A stretch of 64,000 nucleotides of DNA, taken from positions 31,162,513-31,226,512 of the forward strand of contig LS997567.1 of NCBI GenBank assembly GCA_000469685.2. The letters are read 5' to 3'. The notes below the pieces were generated by a model. The model made no database searches. It saw nothing but the letters and a program-made list of their open reading frames with translations, and was not told the origin of the DNA. Positions 1-11,006 of this stretch are shown here, in pieces. The stretch's first letter is position 1, and the number at the start of each line of letters is the position of its first letter. The DNA is from Haemonchus contortus (taxonomy: Eukaryota > Nematoda > Chromadorea > Rhabditida > Trichostrongylidae). The position numbers and the translations under genes were made by a program.

Positions 1-435
1 ATACACCAGTTGGCCTGCGCACGATACTGTGCGCGTCTCATGGCTTGCGATAAATGAATTTCCGCGAAGATAACTTGGAGCGTTTTCGTCTTAGCAACAC
101 AGTAACCACCCTCTTCCAAAAAATAGACATTACCGTTATCCCACCCAAAACAATAGCGTCATTTGGCAATCATTAACATTTGTTCATCCATATAACTTAC
201 TGAAACAATCCAAGAAGCCATGGAAGGACCTTGAAATCATTAATTTCTTGTTTACCCCTCACCATTGTGGAATGCCTGTATCTCACTGGAGATGACGTGG
301 GAGTTTATTTGCACTTCGAAATTCATCCGCACCCGTCGCAGCAGGCATTTGATAGCCTACGCATCGACGATGTCGTTGCCCAATATATTGTTTAATGAAA
401 TTTATGTCGTGACAGGCAGGTCCATATTTGCTATT
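1..435. other. No recognised feature
   Basis: I see no gene, transposon end or strong repeat here. The short ORFs on both strands have no family resemblance. If the epsin model is right, this is intron upstream of the exon at 2052. Confidence 0.4.
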
Positions 436-780
436 TTCACGCAAACCCCGCCCTCGGTGGGTGGAGTCTCCTACCATTAGGTCTTTCCTCTTGCCGCTTA
501 CTCTCTGCCAAATTTGAACCATCCAGTTCCAAGTTTACTGTTTTTGAGGAAGCCCCGCCCCCATTGGGCGGAGCCTAACTTAGATCACGTGTACCCAAGA
601 GTTCAGCTCATTCCCCACTTGTTCGTCCCCAATCCCCACTTGTTCCAACCTGTCTGAGCTGTTCGATTTGATTTCCAAACGGCACCATATAAGATAGTGT
701 TACAGACGAACAGACAGAAAAACAGACAAACGGACATTTGCGAATTATATATAGTAAGGATTTATATATAGTAAGGATAC
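436..780 (+). repeat. GC-rich tandem-repeat block, Helentron-associated type (copy A)
   Basis: Two diverged ~118 bp monomers, each with a CCCCGCCC...GGGCGGAG palindrome and a CCAAATTTGAAC-type segment. A unique stretch follows that ends in GCACCATATAAGATAGTG, then degenerate CAGA units, then the terminal motif TATATATAGTAAGG. The same order (monomers, GCACCATATAAG stretch, CAGA, terminal motif) recurs at 11.87-14.10 kb, which shows this is one dispersed family. The link to Helentrons is inferred from the block beside the Helentron gene at 27.6-28.8 kb. Confidence 0.65.
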
Positions 781-1021
781 ATACCATATACCATACATAC
801 CATTTACCATACATACCATTTATCATGCATACCATATGCCATACGTACCATATACCATACATACATACCGTACATACATACCATACGTACCATACATACA
901 TACCATATACTACACACACACCATATACCACATACTATATACCATACATATATACCATATACATACCATACATACATACCATACATACATACCCTGCATA
1001 CATACCATACATACATACATC
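781..1021. repeat. (ACAT/ATAC)n microsatellite
   Basis: About 240 bp of ACATACC/ATACCAT units. It lies between two oppositely oriented GC-rich repeat blocks. The Tyr/His-rich ORFs across it come from the repeat and are not genes. Confidence 0.9.
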
Positions 1022-1510
1022 CTACTTATATAATCGGCTAAGTGTGGTCTGTTGGTGTGTATGTGTGTGTATGTGTGTGTCTGTCTGACCGGAAATTCAT
1101 AACTCCTGTCCCCGTGGGCCGAATGCGTTCAAATTCGGTAGGAGTACAGGCGGCATGACGGGAACACTTTTAGTGGGTGGCAGGACCGGACTCCACCCGA
1201 AGGGGGTTAGGTTCGTGAGAAATGAATGTTTGAGCGAAAATTCACAACTCCTGTCCCCATGATCCTAGAGAACTCAAACTTGGTAGGAGCTCGGGCGGCA
1301 GGATAGGATCACTAATGGTGGATGGCAGGATTAGACTCCGCCCACAATGGGCGGTGTTTGAGCAAAAATTCATAACTCCAGTCCCCGTAGACCTAGAACG
1401 TTCAAGTTTGGTAGGAGTCATGGGAACAGGATGGAAAACTCACAAGACAGGACCTGAAGCCGTCCACAGGGGGCGGGGATTGCGCGAAAATTGTCAGTGG
1501 CTCCGAAAAT
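1022..1510 (-). repeat. GC-rich tandem-repeat block (copy A', reverse orientation)
   Basis: It begins with the terminal motif (CTTATATAATCGGCTAAG), then a TG-rich stretch, then GGAAATTCATAACTCCTG and at least three diverged monomers carrying GGGCGG. Orientation is opposite to copy A, so A and A' face each other across the microsatellite. Confidence 0.6.
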
Positions 1511-1539
1511 TGTCAATTTCGCCTTGGTGATATTATACG

Positions 1540-1755
1540 ATGTTCTTGCCGAACGTAGCGAAGATGGCTCACGGAAAAAATCGCTCTCAGTTCGTAGCTA
1601 ATACTGAGGGTGTAGAGCTTTCAAGGAAAAAGGAGAATCCGAAGAGTTATTCTCGCATAGCAAATTTCTTACAGGAAGGAGGAGCGCAGGGCGAAGCCGG
1701 GCGACGCCATAAGTAGGAGGGAAGCTCGGCGTTAGCCGGGCGGCCCGACTGGTAC
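1540..1755 (+). repeat. Interspersed repeat ending in CCGGGCGG hairpin
   Basis: It matches the reverse complement of 7021-7205, including the segments around GTGTAGAGCTTTC and GCATAGCAAATTTCTTAC, and ends in a GC-rich hairpin (CTCGGCGTTAGCCGGGCGG). Related hairpins lie near 3754, 7021, 7789, 21485 and 26065. The family is unknown. A hairpin end would suit a Helitron-type terminus, but this is speculative. Confidence 0.5.
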
Positions 1756-2051
1756 ATACATACACAGACAGACAGACAGGCAGACAGACGCACCGAAGTT
1801 GTGGATTAGGATTGTATAATCCCTGACTACTCATCCCTCTGACCTTCTAGAACGTTTTGAACAGAGTTGCGAATTTATGACCTTAGCCCACCCATCTCGA
1901 TGCAAATCCTTCCCACTTTGAAGATTCGACTACGTGTATTCAGTAGGCTCTGACCTTTTTTCCACGTTCTGGGACGTTCTTTATCAAAATGAATGATTTC
2001 TTAATGCCATTAGTCTGTAGGCAGTAGCAGCATCAAATTATTTTCTTTAAG

Positions 2052-2185
2052 ATCCCGAAATCGAAGATGCTCGTCCTTGCTCAGTCGGCGAAGAGGAAAT
2101 GCAATTACAAATAGCTATCGCACTCTCTAAAGAAGAACATGAAAAAGTGGGGGAAATTATGAGGAGCGATGAAGTACGTCTGCAG
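2052..2185 (+). CDS. epn-1: Epsin, internal exon with ubiquitin-interacting motif
   Basis: This exon encodes about 44 residues including EEEMQLQIAIALSKEEHE and then MRSDEVRLQ. That is the tandem UIM-type region of epsins, the membrane adaptors that bend clathrin-coated buds and bind ubiquitinated cargo. It is bounded by TTTTCTTTAAG before and GTGAGT after. It starts two bases into a codon and ends in phase 0. The acceptor is T-rich with a final AAG. The reading continues directly into the exon at 21925 (VRLQ then LALEESQRE, as in animal epsins), so the intron is about 19.7 kb and filled with transposons. The ENTH domain should be coded upstream of the window. Identification rests on the UIM pattern and phase continuity. 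Confidence 0.85.
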
Positions 2186-2639
2186 GTGAGTGCTTTCTTC
2201 GAACATTGCATGCGCATTATGATGTACCTAATCTACTTCGTGTGAATTCAGATTTCTACGTGCTTATCATGTTTTTTTGCATCACAAAATTTTTTTACAA
2301 CGATGCATCCCGTTTTGAAATGCTTCTGTGCATTCGAGATCCATTCAAAATTGAGCTTATGAATGCATATCTGGCCCATACAATCAGTGCACTTCTCTGC
2401 CTTCACCAAACAACCAGTTGGAAGTAAAACTAAAGTAAAAACAGTGCATCTGCATAATTGAATGGAATGATATGAAAAGGGTGTAGGAGAAGTGAAGAAG
2501 AAAAATCAACATTTTAAAGGTCGTCAAGGCTTCAGGTGGCATTTCAGTTAAAAAAATGACGAGGATGTTAAGAGTGAAGTACCGAAGAGTGCATGGTAGT
2601 TTTAAGTGCGTAGCTATAACAAACATTCAAAGTTTTGCT
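2186..2639. other. Start of epsin intron, no other feature
   Basis: Follows the GTGAGT donor. AT-rich, with no recognisable coding sequence or repeat before the transposon remnant that starts near 2640. Confidence 0.5.
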
Positions 2640-3230
2640 CGACGTAACCACACATAGGAAATCGGCTTCTCTGTTATACGTATACTCTGGAATCTCAACT
2701 TTTCTTCCGCGCTGAAAGCTAAGTCAAAAAAAGTGTCGAAGCGCGTGCCGCGCGCAAATGGCGCACAACATTTTTTTCTCCAACTTCTTCTCGTCAATAA
2801 GCTTTCGAGGCTTTTGAATCTCATCTGGATACAATCGCATTTACTTGGGGTAGACTCATCCATCGAAGTAGAACATACAAACAAAACAGCAGTCACTTTT
2901 CTCGTGTCTCTGCAGATTCCGCAGCGTACTCTTTCCCAAGCATTTGTATTCAGAAAAGGGGTCATATGTGAGGCGAGACGACCTTTTCGACGTTTGTCGC
3001 TGACTGGCTACGCATTGCGGTTCAAGGGGCTGTCATGTGGGAAATACTGAAACGGAAGCGATCCCGGCAGAGCACTCAGCAAATGCGCGCAAAGACAGAG
3101 AGAAAAGGTTTTTGGATGTCTATGAGACCCCACCGTTTTTCGAAATTTGACTAATTGAGAACACCCAAGCAGATATGTGGGCTAAGGTATATCATAAACA
3201 TAAGGGAAGGTGCAAATTTGGAGAAGCTCT
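2640..3230 (-). pseudogene. Truncated Tc1/mariner-superfamily element (14.8 kb family)
   Basis: Base-level similarity to 15340-16030 runs through most of this segment: GCGTGCCGCGCGCAA, the stretch around TTTGGATACAAT, and GGCTAAGGTATATCAT. It is therefore a second, diverged and truncated copy of the element at 14829-16096, whose minus strand holds transposase remnants. Here the frame is too broken to recover more than short pieces. The left (C-terminal) part is missing and the right end is cut at ~3232 by a MITE. Confidence 0.6.
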
Positions 3231-3232
3231 CC

Positions 3233-3749
3233 CAGTAACATTCAAAATTCTTCGGCCAAATGCTTCTTCGCTGGCACTTTTCAGTCATAACTTCTTTCCT
3301 ACTTGATCTAATTTCAATATGTGTAGCATGGATGTATTGTGAGTATATGCCACTACCAACCTGCAATCTGATCACGTTCCAGATATTCCAAAGGGCTTGA
3401 ACTCACAATCGACTTGATATACGAAAGGTGGTCCTTCTTGAATTTCTATCCTTTCTGCCATATCTAAAATTTACGAGCGCTAGTACCGAACACAATATGT
3501 GAGAAAAAGTCACATAAGGTGCGAATAACGGCAGACGTCATTGACTTCGTTTTTGGCGAAATCTGCTACTGCAACAAACACCTTGCTCTAGTTATGTAGA
3601 TATTGCTACTTCGCTGTCAAATAGTGTTGGATAGTGTGAAATATGCTTCAATTAAACACCAAAATTCTGCGAGATTTGCTCCACTAAGAAAAAAAATTAT
3701 GAACGAAAAAGGGCGAGCGCGTTTGGCCGAAGACTTTTGAACGCTTCTG
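3233..3749 (+). mobile_element. TA-flanked MITE, CAGTAGCGCTC family, copy 1
   Basis: Starts CAGTAACATTCAAAA and ends TTTTGAACGCTTCTG followed by TA. The interior matches copies at 32622-33140, 54508-54950 and 57554-59395 (shared segments include GTCATAACTTCTTTCCTACT and GTGTAGCATG). About 517 bp with no coding capacity. Ends and TA site suggest a Tc1/mariner-mobilised MITE. The left TA is not preserved. Confidence 0.7.
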
Positions 3750-3753
3750 TATA

Positions 3754-4655
3754 CCCGGCTGACGCCGGCCTCTCCGCCTTGTGTTCAGGTTGGCCCGCTG
3801 CCTGCATTCCCTCAAGTGTAAAGGCACAGTTCACGATAATTTTGGGTAATCCAGGTTATGGCGAGAAATGGTAGAGAAGATGGAAAATAGTGTGATGAAG
3901 GCAAAGAAAGCGCGCATAATGGCGTTTTCCGAGTGATAAAAGGCTTCAAAAAATGCTCAAAAAGTGGGCTGGACGAGAAAGATCACAAAAATGAAGAATA
4001 ATGGGTGTTTGCAGAGTTATACAATGTGTGTCATTGTGGGTCTTGTGCGCATAGCTGAATACAGTCAGCAAAAGTGCCCTTTAAAGTTCATTCACTCATA
4101 AGCATAGTTTGAAAAAAAAAACTCAGTAACAGCAGAAATAGTCCACCTTGTCAGCCTCTCGGGATAGAAAATTGAATAAAGGTTCGCGGCACCAACAAGA
4201 ATGATAGAGAACAAAAAAATAATAGGAGCAGGACATCTCCTCATCACTCGCGATCAGCTGATTGTATATGGGTCCTAGAACGAATATTTGCAACCTGTAG
4301 TGCCTCGACACTCGTCTGACGTAACGTCGATCGAGGGGCGGGAAGGCCGCGCGAGCCGAGAACAGGGCTTCCACTCTGCCCTGACCGTCGAGTTTTTGGG
4401 CGCGACAGCATCCTTCCTGTTACCAGGAGCCATTGCGTTCCACACACACCGACACACTTTGTACGCGGCCTGCCAGCCATATGAAAGTGCTGTTCAGGTA
4501 TAGTGTTCAACGACATGGTTTGTTCCCCTCTTATTTCATCTTTATTGCGTGTTTCCACACGAGTTACGCTCATTTCACGGCATGGATCGCTCACTCCATA
4601 ATCCTTGCGCACCTGCTGCGGGATCCAGTTCTCTGGCTTTCTGCTACGTGGCACC
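3754..4655. other. Hairpin fragment, then no recognised feature
   Basis: 3754-3830 holds a diverged CGGCTGACGCCGG hairpin like the one at 1690-1755. The rest has a 174-codon open frame on the minus strand that runs into the neighbouring GC-rich repeats. I could not match it to any family and do not call it a gene. Confidence 0.4.
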
Positions 4656-5165
4656 AGTGTCGTGATCCTTTCACCGGTAATCGTGCTCAATTTGAAGGTA
4701 TTGCTTCTGAAAAGTATTCCCCTTCCCTTGAGGGAGGAGCCATTTTGGACGGAGTCTAGTTTTGCCACATATCATCAGTGCTCCCACAATGCCGCCTTTT
4801 CTTTTGCAAACTTTGAACGTTCTAGGTCCACGGAATCAGGGGTTATGAAGTTTCGCCCAAGCATTTACATATTTCGCATAAATCCCGTCCCCTGTAGACG
4901 GAGTCCATTCCTACACCTGCTATAAGTGTTCTCACCCCACCACCCGAACTCTTACCAGTTTCGAACCTCCAGGTCCAGTGGGGCAGGAGTTATGAATTTC
5001 CGCTCGCAGGTTTATTCCGCGCGATCCCCCTCCCCTACCCCAAGAGAGGAGTTCGGTTCAGTTACCCAACATAAGTGTTCTCATCCTGCCTCCTGGCCTC
5101 CTATACTCCTGCCAATTTGGAACCCCTCCCGGCCGAATAGGACAGGAGTTATGAAATTCCGGTCC
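4656..5165 (+). repeat. GC-rich tandem-repeat block (copy F)
   Basis: About four diverged ~120 bp monomers with the CATAAATCCCGTCCCC / GGAGTC core and AACGTTCTAGGTCCACGG-type segments ending in GGAGTTATGAA. Same family as the blocks at 1.1, 10.4, 11.9, 20.6 and 27.7 kb. Confidence 0.6.
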
Positions 5166-5204
5166 GATTCTATATATGTATATATGTATGTACGTATATA
5201 TATG

Positions 5205-5405
5205 CAGTGCGTTTCAAAAGTATGTGCACAACCAACATTTTGTTTTTTTAGGGATACCATCGCATTCTTTATCCTGTGACCTCCATCATTCAATTCTTTG
5301 TGTGCGATAACCTACGAACACTTTCTCTGAGAAAACATCGTAGCTGCTAACATAATTTTTTATTAAAGAAGAATTTTTTCTTTGTTTCAAAATTATGTGC
5401 ACAGC
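5205..5405. mobile_element. Single ~200 bp arm of the Tc1-type MITE family seen at 37.3 kb
   Basis: CAGTGCGTTTCAAAAGTATG to the second motif CTTTGTTTCAAAATTATG is the reverse complement of 37660-37859. The arm therefore has an outer and an inner copy of the TTTCAAAA.TATGTGCAC motif (IR/DR layout, known in some Tc1 elements). Only one arm is present; the following Tc1 sequence may have truncated it. Confidence 0.6.
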
Positions 5406-5409
5406 ATTT

Positions 5410-6770
5410 CAGTTGTATACGTCCACCCATCATTTTGACAAAACTTTTCTAAAAAAACTGCCCCGTTTAGCACCACATATTATCAGATTCTGACTCAAGA
5501 AAACAATAAACAACATTTTTTCAGGCAGGCAAGTCAACAAGAAAAGTTTTAGAATCATTTTTCTGAAATTCGACTGTTTCATAATATACGTCCGCACCCG
5601 ATATATGGCTCGAGAAAAATTTTCCTGTTTCAACCGGGGTATATGTCCGTACCAAAGTCAAAGGCGACATGTCATCTTGCTATGCCACGTGGTCCCCATC
5701 TCTCTGAAAAAGAATAGGCTCAAATTCGAGCTCTCTACGGGGCCGGACTAAGCAATCGACGCATTGCCAATCAAATCGGCAGGACTCATTGCGTGGCCTG
5801 CTCTTAACTCAGAAATCCTGAAGCCTACGACAACGGAGGTGCCCGAGGACGTCAAGAGATGAACGAGAAACATGGAGGAGAGCTCCGAACAGCACCATCA
5901 GGGTCAACCAGATCCATGCAGACTTGAAACTCTCTGCGTCGGAAACGACCGTTTGGAGAGCTATCAAACGCAGTGGCAACATTGTGAGAGAAGTTATGAG
6001 GAAGGCCCCACGCCTAATCAACTCGCACAAGATGGCTCGCCTTGGTTTTGCTCAAAAGAATGCGACCACGATTGGAAACAGGTGCAGTCGTGAAGCTAGG
6101 TATAGCTCGAGCGCTGTAATTTAATATAAAGTCTTCAGGTGATCTTCTCCGACGAGAAGAAGTTCAACCTCGACGGGCCCGATGGAGCAAGATGTTACTG
6201 ACGTGATCTCAGGAAGGACCCAGTGCAGTTCAGCAGGCGCAACTTCGGTGGCGGTTCTCTGAAGGTTTGGGGAGCTTGCTGCTGGGATAGAAAGCTGGAG
6301 CTCGGATTTGTATCCTGTCGAATGGATTCGCAAGAAGTACCAGCAAGTTATGGAATCCAAGTTATTGCCGTTTCTAAGCTGCAGGCGACGACAAGGGCTA
6401 GTCTTCCAGCAGGACAATGCAAGTGTCCATGCTAGCAGGTCAACATCTGCATTATTTCAGCAACAGAAAGTTAATGTTACAGCGTGGACTGCGTGCAGTC
6501 CTGATCTGAACCAATGAAGAACCTTTGGGGAACAATTGTGTGACGGGTGTACGCCAACAGCAGGATCCACCATCGACGAGCTGCGAACTGCGGTCATGGA
6601 GGCGTGGAGAGCCATCGACCCTTCAGTCCTCAGGAACTTAACAATGAGCATGCCGCATCGACCCATGGAGCTCTCATTCAAGCAGGGTGCACCAATTAAT
6701 TATTGATATTCATGAAGTACACTGTTGTGTTTGTATAAATAAACTGTTATATAAAGTGGACGCATATTAG
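5410..6770 (+). mobile_element. Tc1-like transposon, decayed
   Basis: The transposase pseudogene at 5682-6706 is framed by related motifs: GTATACGTCCACCC (~5415) with an inner AATATACGTCCGCACCC (~5583), and GTGGACGCATATTAGG on the right (~6757) in inverse orientation. Exact ends are not clear, so the limits are approximate. Confidence 0.55.
5682..6706 (+). pseudogene. Tc1-like transposase, broken
   Basis: The start at 5682 gives MPRGPHLSEKE, then an in-frame stop, then IRALYGAGLSNRRIANQIG, the N-terminal helix-turn-helix of Tc1 transposases. Later pieces show VIFSDEKKFNLDGPDG (first catalytic Asp), RRNFGGGSLKVWGA, FQQDNASVHAS (second Asp) and ACSPDLNQ. A ~57 bp segment (6082-6138, GT...CAG) interrupts the frame just before VIFSDEKK. 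The copy at 16.4 kb is interrupted at the same spot, so it is probably a family intron. Several stops and frameshifts, including one at the Tyr-Trp after GPDGARCY, make it non-functional. Cut-and-paste transposition is the family role. Confidence 0.85.
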
Positions 6771-6899
6771 GAACGGTCGAAATTCGAAAAAATACTTATA
6801 AAATATTCCTTTGTAAACTTGAAGATCTGAAAACTTATTTTCCATTGTATTCTAATGCAGCAAATTCCTTAATGCATGCTACTAATTTGGATCACTCCT

Positions 6900-6971
6900 T
6901 CGAGAGAAATTTTAGTTGAGATGAGGGATGGATATAATGTATATATATCGGCGAATAATTTTGGGACACCT

Positions 6972-6976
<5 letters not shown>
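6900..6976 (-). mobile_element. Right-end remnant of the 55.9 kb transposon family
   Basis: AATAATTTTGGGACACCTTG followed by TA matches the right terminus of the element at 55949-57218 (AATAATTTTGGGACACCCTG then TA). Only the end is left. Confidence 0.5.

Positions 6977-7020
<44 letters not shown>
6975..7020. repeat. (TA)n microsatellite
   Basis: About 46 bp of pure TA starting at the TA target site of the preceding transposon end. Confidence 0.95.
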
Positions 7021-7023
<3 letters not shown>

Positions 7024-7650
7024 GTAGAACAGCCCGGCGAACGCCGGGCTTCCCTCCTCTAATAGTGTCGCCCGGCTTCGCCGGGCGCTCCTCATTCTTG
7101 TAAGAAGTTTGCTATGCGTAAATAACACTTCGGATTCTCATTTTTCTTCAGAAGCTCTACACCCTCAGTATTAGCTCCGAATTGGGAGCGACTTTTCTGT
7201 ATTATAATTGATTATATACTAATTAGAAGTCTCGATTCATTGTTTTTCATCTCGAGTGGTTTAACATTGATGGCTTAACTGATTGACAACCATTGTCTTG
7301 AATGGTACCCAGAAATGGATTATAACGCCTATCACAGATGTCGTTATCAATAGAACATTATTCTCACGGGTTTTTCATTAAATGGGAATTCCAAATTATT
7401 AGCGGTCAGATGAGTTCAGTCACAAATGATATGTCATAAAACAGAAAAGAATCGTGGCGCTTCATTTTGTCATAAAGCTTACTGCGTAACCGTCGTAGTT
7501 TATTAGCAAGAAATGAACAATATTCTCACTTCGTTGTGGTACAATGTCTTTGATCGGCCGCTATTACTGCGCTTACCCGTCTTATTGAATGAAACATTTT
7601 AAAGAGTCAGTGTTTGATCATGAATACCCTTTTGCTCTCTAAGACCCCTT
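7021..7650 (-). repeat. Interspersed repeat, tandem copy 1 (hairpin end at left)
   Basis: Starts with two GC-rich hairpins (CCCGGCGAACGCCGGG, CCCGGCTTCGCCGGG). The interior is alignable by eye with 7785-8470: hairpin, GTCTCGAT, a CAAATGATAT segment, a GTCGTAGTTTATTAGCAA segment and a TACTGCGCTTACC segment in the same order. Its first 185 bp match 1540-1755 inverted. No coding frame. Confidence 0.5.
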
Positions 7651-7784
7651 ATCATTTCTTATAAGTTGTTATCAGTTCCTGACACAGAGAACCTACGACA
7701 ATGTCACATCCTACACTGCCGTCTTTGAAAAGGTTCCACTGTTGACACGAAGGGGGTTGCGACGCATGCTCGCTTGTTATTATA

Positions 7785-8470
7785 TTACCAGTCGGGCCGC
7801 CCAGCTGACGCCAGGCTTCCCTCCTTCGTTGACAAATTTGTAGTAATCGGCTAACTTTCCACCCCTTCTTCGAAGCAAGTAATATTTTCCTGTACACGAA
7901 GTTTGACACAGGACTAACAGGGTATTGGTAATCAGTGAAAGTCGGTAAATATGTCTTGAATTGGGAGTCTCGATCTTTTGCTCTCGTTCTTGAAGATAAA
8001 TACTCATTAAAGATTGAACTATTAGGTAGCCAAAGCCTTGAGCGGTACTTACAAATATTTCGTGTGTTGATAATACCATTATCAGATTTCTCAATGAACC
8101 TTTTACTTCACAGAGATAACATTAGTTAAAAGTTCCAAATAACTGGCGGTCGGTTAATTTTGTTGCAAATGATATCGAACAATGAGTATCTTTCATCAAG
8201 TCACAAATTTGCTGTGTAGCGGTCGTAATCTAATAGCAAAAAAGTGAACAAAATTCCAATCTGCTTATCGTAATGCCGTTAATGGGTCCCTATAACTGCA
8301 CTTACCACTCCTTTTGTCACCCTACTCTACCATCTCATCTTATCGAATGGAACATATTGAACAGCCAAAGCTACATGGTAAATACCGAAGGCATTAGGAT
8401 TTCGATCTGCAGGTGGCACTTGCTCTCTTATAAGGAAGGTCTTTCAGAGCGTGGGACGCTTTTTTGAAAA
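7785..8470 (-). repeat. Interspersed repeat, tandem copy 2
   Basis: Second copy of the 7021-7650 repeat in the same orientation, with CAGTCGGGCCGCCCAGC at its left end. The left end also resembles the reverse complement of 21450-21530 (GCCGATTACTACA next to the hairpin). Confidence 0.5.
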
Positions 8471-8614
8471 TGGTTTTTTGCATGGTGTAGGGGCATGAGC
8501 ACTGAGTATAGAACTACGGTTCATTTCCGCTAAATGGCCTTCTGAATGCCAAAAAAGAGTGAAAATGATTCTGTCAGAAATTGCCGTTTCAACCCACTAA
8601 GAGTCGCTTGTTTC

Positions 8615-10344
8615 ATTCATGGCGTCAACTGTCCGCGCAGTAGAAGGCGCCAGCGGACTGTGCATTGAAAATAACGTGAACGGTAGCCAAAAAGGGAGCC
8701 GCATGTTAAGCATGTTGAAGAGTGCGAGGAGGTTTCATATGCGCTCTCCACGATTAAGCTGTAAGCAGCGAGGGACGGTGGTGGATAGCGATGTGGACTT
8801 CGAGTTGGGACGGCTAGGCTGGGTTGGTGGTTCGAATCCCCGAAGGCTTGCCATTTTTGCATTTTGTGCTGCCACCTCCAGATTGGCTCCATATTGCATC
8901 AGGGCCAAAGTAATGACCCAGAGAGGTGGAGGGGACGACTAGGCTGGCTTGGCCGGCCACCTAGTCCTAGATCCCCAGGCATACTTGGTACCAGCGTCAC
9001 TGCACCGCACAATGCATCTCGTTCATCTCGTTCACTCCTACAACTGATACCTGTTAAGGTAAAATCAGTGGCCTGTATGTACAAACATTGGCCCTGACTT
9101 TTAATTTTATTTATGGTGTAATTAATTATTGCATGGATGTCTCGGATCTGTCATAATTTTCTGCGTACCGGTACCCACTCCATGATTTTTCAATTGACAA
9201 GTCTACGTGTGCTCTTTCAGGCGTAAATCTCGATCGCGAACTCGAAAACTCAACGCCTGTCTGAGATTCCCTTGATGGAATCCACATCACACATGATCCT
9301 GTCCATGGACACCACACCGAAGAATGTTGCCAACTATGTACTGACTGTATAGCTCTGCCCTAACACAGCCGGTTTGTTGAAGTGTAGCTGTTCCGCGTCA
9401 GATTCACCGAAACACGAACAAAGTGCTGCCTTCTACGGTCCATGGCCGCGTCCTCTGGTACGACAGCGAAGTCACTCGATGAAACGCTGTCCATCTCGAA
9501 AGATGGCACCTACTAAAAACGTGGACGCCGGGCCAGTACGACCTCCTACACCGAAACTTGTGTGGAGCCGAATAACATCTGCGAATGTCGTTCGCTCTCA
9601 AGACACCTCGAGATCATCGTCGGGACCGGAACCAACGAGCAGTCAAACGCTGTCCCGTGTGTCTTCGACGCTTTCATCAATAGAATCAATAACGGGAATT
9701 TTCCGATTTGATTCGGAGATTTCGCGTTGTCTCCCACGGAAAGAGCATTTGTAGAGGAGAAACATAACAACGGAGTAGTTGCTCTGCAAAATCCTAACAC
9801 AGTAGCCGTTTATGCTCCACTGATGTACGGTTATTTCGGTTACTCGGTTACGGTTCCACACAGGTTTCGGTGTAGGTATAACGTTAAAGGTCTATGTAAG
9901 TATATACAGGCAACTGATTTTACCTTAACAGGTATCAATTGTAGGAGTGAACGAGATGAACGAGATGCATTGGGCGGTGCAGTGGCGCTGGTGCCAAGTA
10001 TGCCTGGGGATCTAGGACTAGGTGGCCGGCCAGGCTAGCCTAGTCGTCTCTCTGGGTCATTACTTTGGCCCAATCTGGAGGTGGTAGCATAAAATGCAAA
10101 AATGGCAAGCCTTCGGGGATTTGAACCACCAACCCAGCCTAGTCGTCCCAACTCGAAGCCCACATCGCTATCCACCACACCGTCCCTCGCTGCTTACAGC
10201 TTAACCGTGGAGAGCGCATATTAAACCTCCCCGCACTCCTCAACATGCTTCAATATGCGGCTCCCTTTTTGGCTACCGTTCACGTTATTTTCAATGCACA
10301 GTCCGCTGGCGCCTTCTACCGCGCGGATAGTCGACGCCATGAAT
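8615..10344. mobile_element. Foldback DNA element with long tRNA-like arms
   Basis: The left arm (8615-9081) and right arm (9899-10344) are inverted copies of each other, beginning ATTCATGGCGTC and ending GACGCCATGAAT. Each arm contains GGTTCGAATCCCCGAAGG or its complement, a B-box-like sequence, and upstream TGGTGGATAGCGATG. The ~817 bp centre (9082-9898) has no recognisable transposase. The right end abuts the GC-rich block at 10345. No target duplication is clear. Family unknown; a non-autonomous DNA transposon or an inverted pair of tRNA-derived SINEs are the main options. Confidence 0.65.
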
Positions 10345-10770
10345 CCCACCATTAGTGTTTCTATCTTCCCGCTTGTACTCCTACCAAGTTTGAGTGGTCT
10401 AGGATCACGGGGACAGGAGTTTGAGTTTTTACACAAACCCCGCCCATTGTGGGCGGAGTCTGGTACTGCCACCCACCATGTGTGTTCCTATCTTGCCGCC
10501 CGTACTCCTACCGAGTTTGAATGCTCTAGTATCACGGGTACATGAGTTCTGAATTTTCGCTCGAACATTTATTCCTCACAAACCCCGCCCCCTTTAGGCG
10601 GGTTCCGGTCTTGCCACCCGCTAGAAGAGTTCCCGTCCTGCCGCCTGTACTCCTACCAAATTTGAACGCTTTCGGTCCACGGGGACAGGAGTTATGAATT
10701 TCCGGTCTGACACACACACACACACATACACACACATACACATCAACAGACACACTTAGCCGATTATATA
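10345..10770 (+). repeat. GC-rich tandem-repeat block (copy B)
   Basis: Three monomers with CCCGCCC...GGGCGG cores and GGGGACAGGAGTT segments. An (AC)n stretch (10712-10741) and the terminal motif CTTAGCCGATTATATAAGTAG follow, the same motif as at 1022 in reverse. Confidence 0.65.
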
Positions 10771-10782
10771 AGTAGAAACGGT

Positions 10783-10953
10783 ATGCTCACAAGAGTAGAA
10801 CATTCGAAATGGGCCACACCACTAGTGGTGGTTATGAGCCGAAGCCCTAAGCCAGGAGGGAAAATAAGATTATGTGGAGATTATAAAGCGACGATCAACC
10901 CTCAAGTGGACATCAACCAGTATCCACTCCCGAAACCTGATGATTTGTTTCAT
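10783..10953 (+). pseudogene. Ty3/gypsy reverse transcriptase fragment
   Basis: An open stretch of ~57 codons reads [10 protein letters not shown], then [19 protein letters not shown], then [10 protein letters not shown]. That is the start of the gypsy-type RT palm, before the catalytic Asp pair. It is truncated on the left by the repeat block and on the right by (TATG)n. Only a fossil. Confidence 0.8.
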
Positions 10954-11006
10954 ATGCCTATGTATGGTATGTATGGTTTGTATGGTATGTATGGTATATA
11001 TGGTAC
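10954..11006. repeat. (TATG)n microsatellite
   Basis: TATGTATGGTATGTATGG-type units directly after the gypsy fragment. Confidence 0.85.

Noticed and set aside
738..1033. Tyr/His-rich frames over the ACAT repeat
   Set aside because: Microsatellite translation.
4244..4768. 174-codon minus-strand open frame
   Set aside because: Runs into GC-rich repeat monomers, no recognisable motif, and overlapping frames of similar length lie on the other strand.
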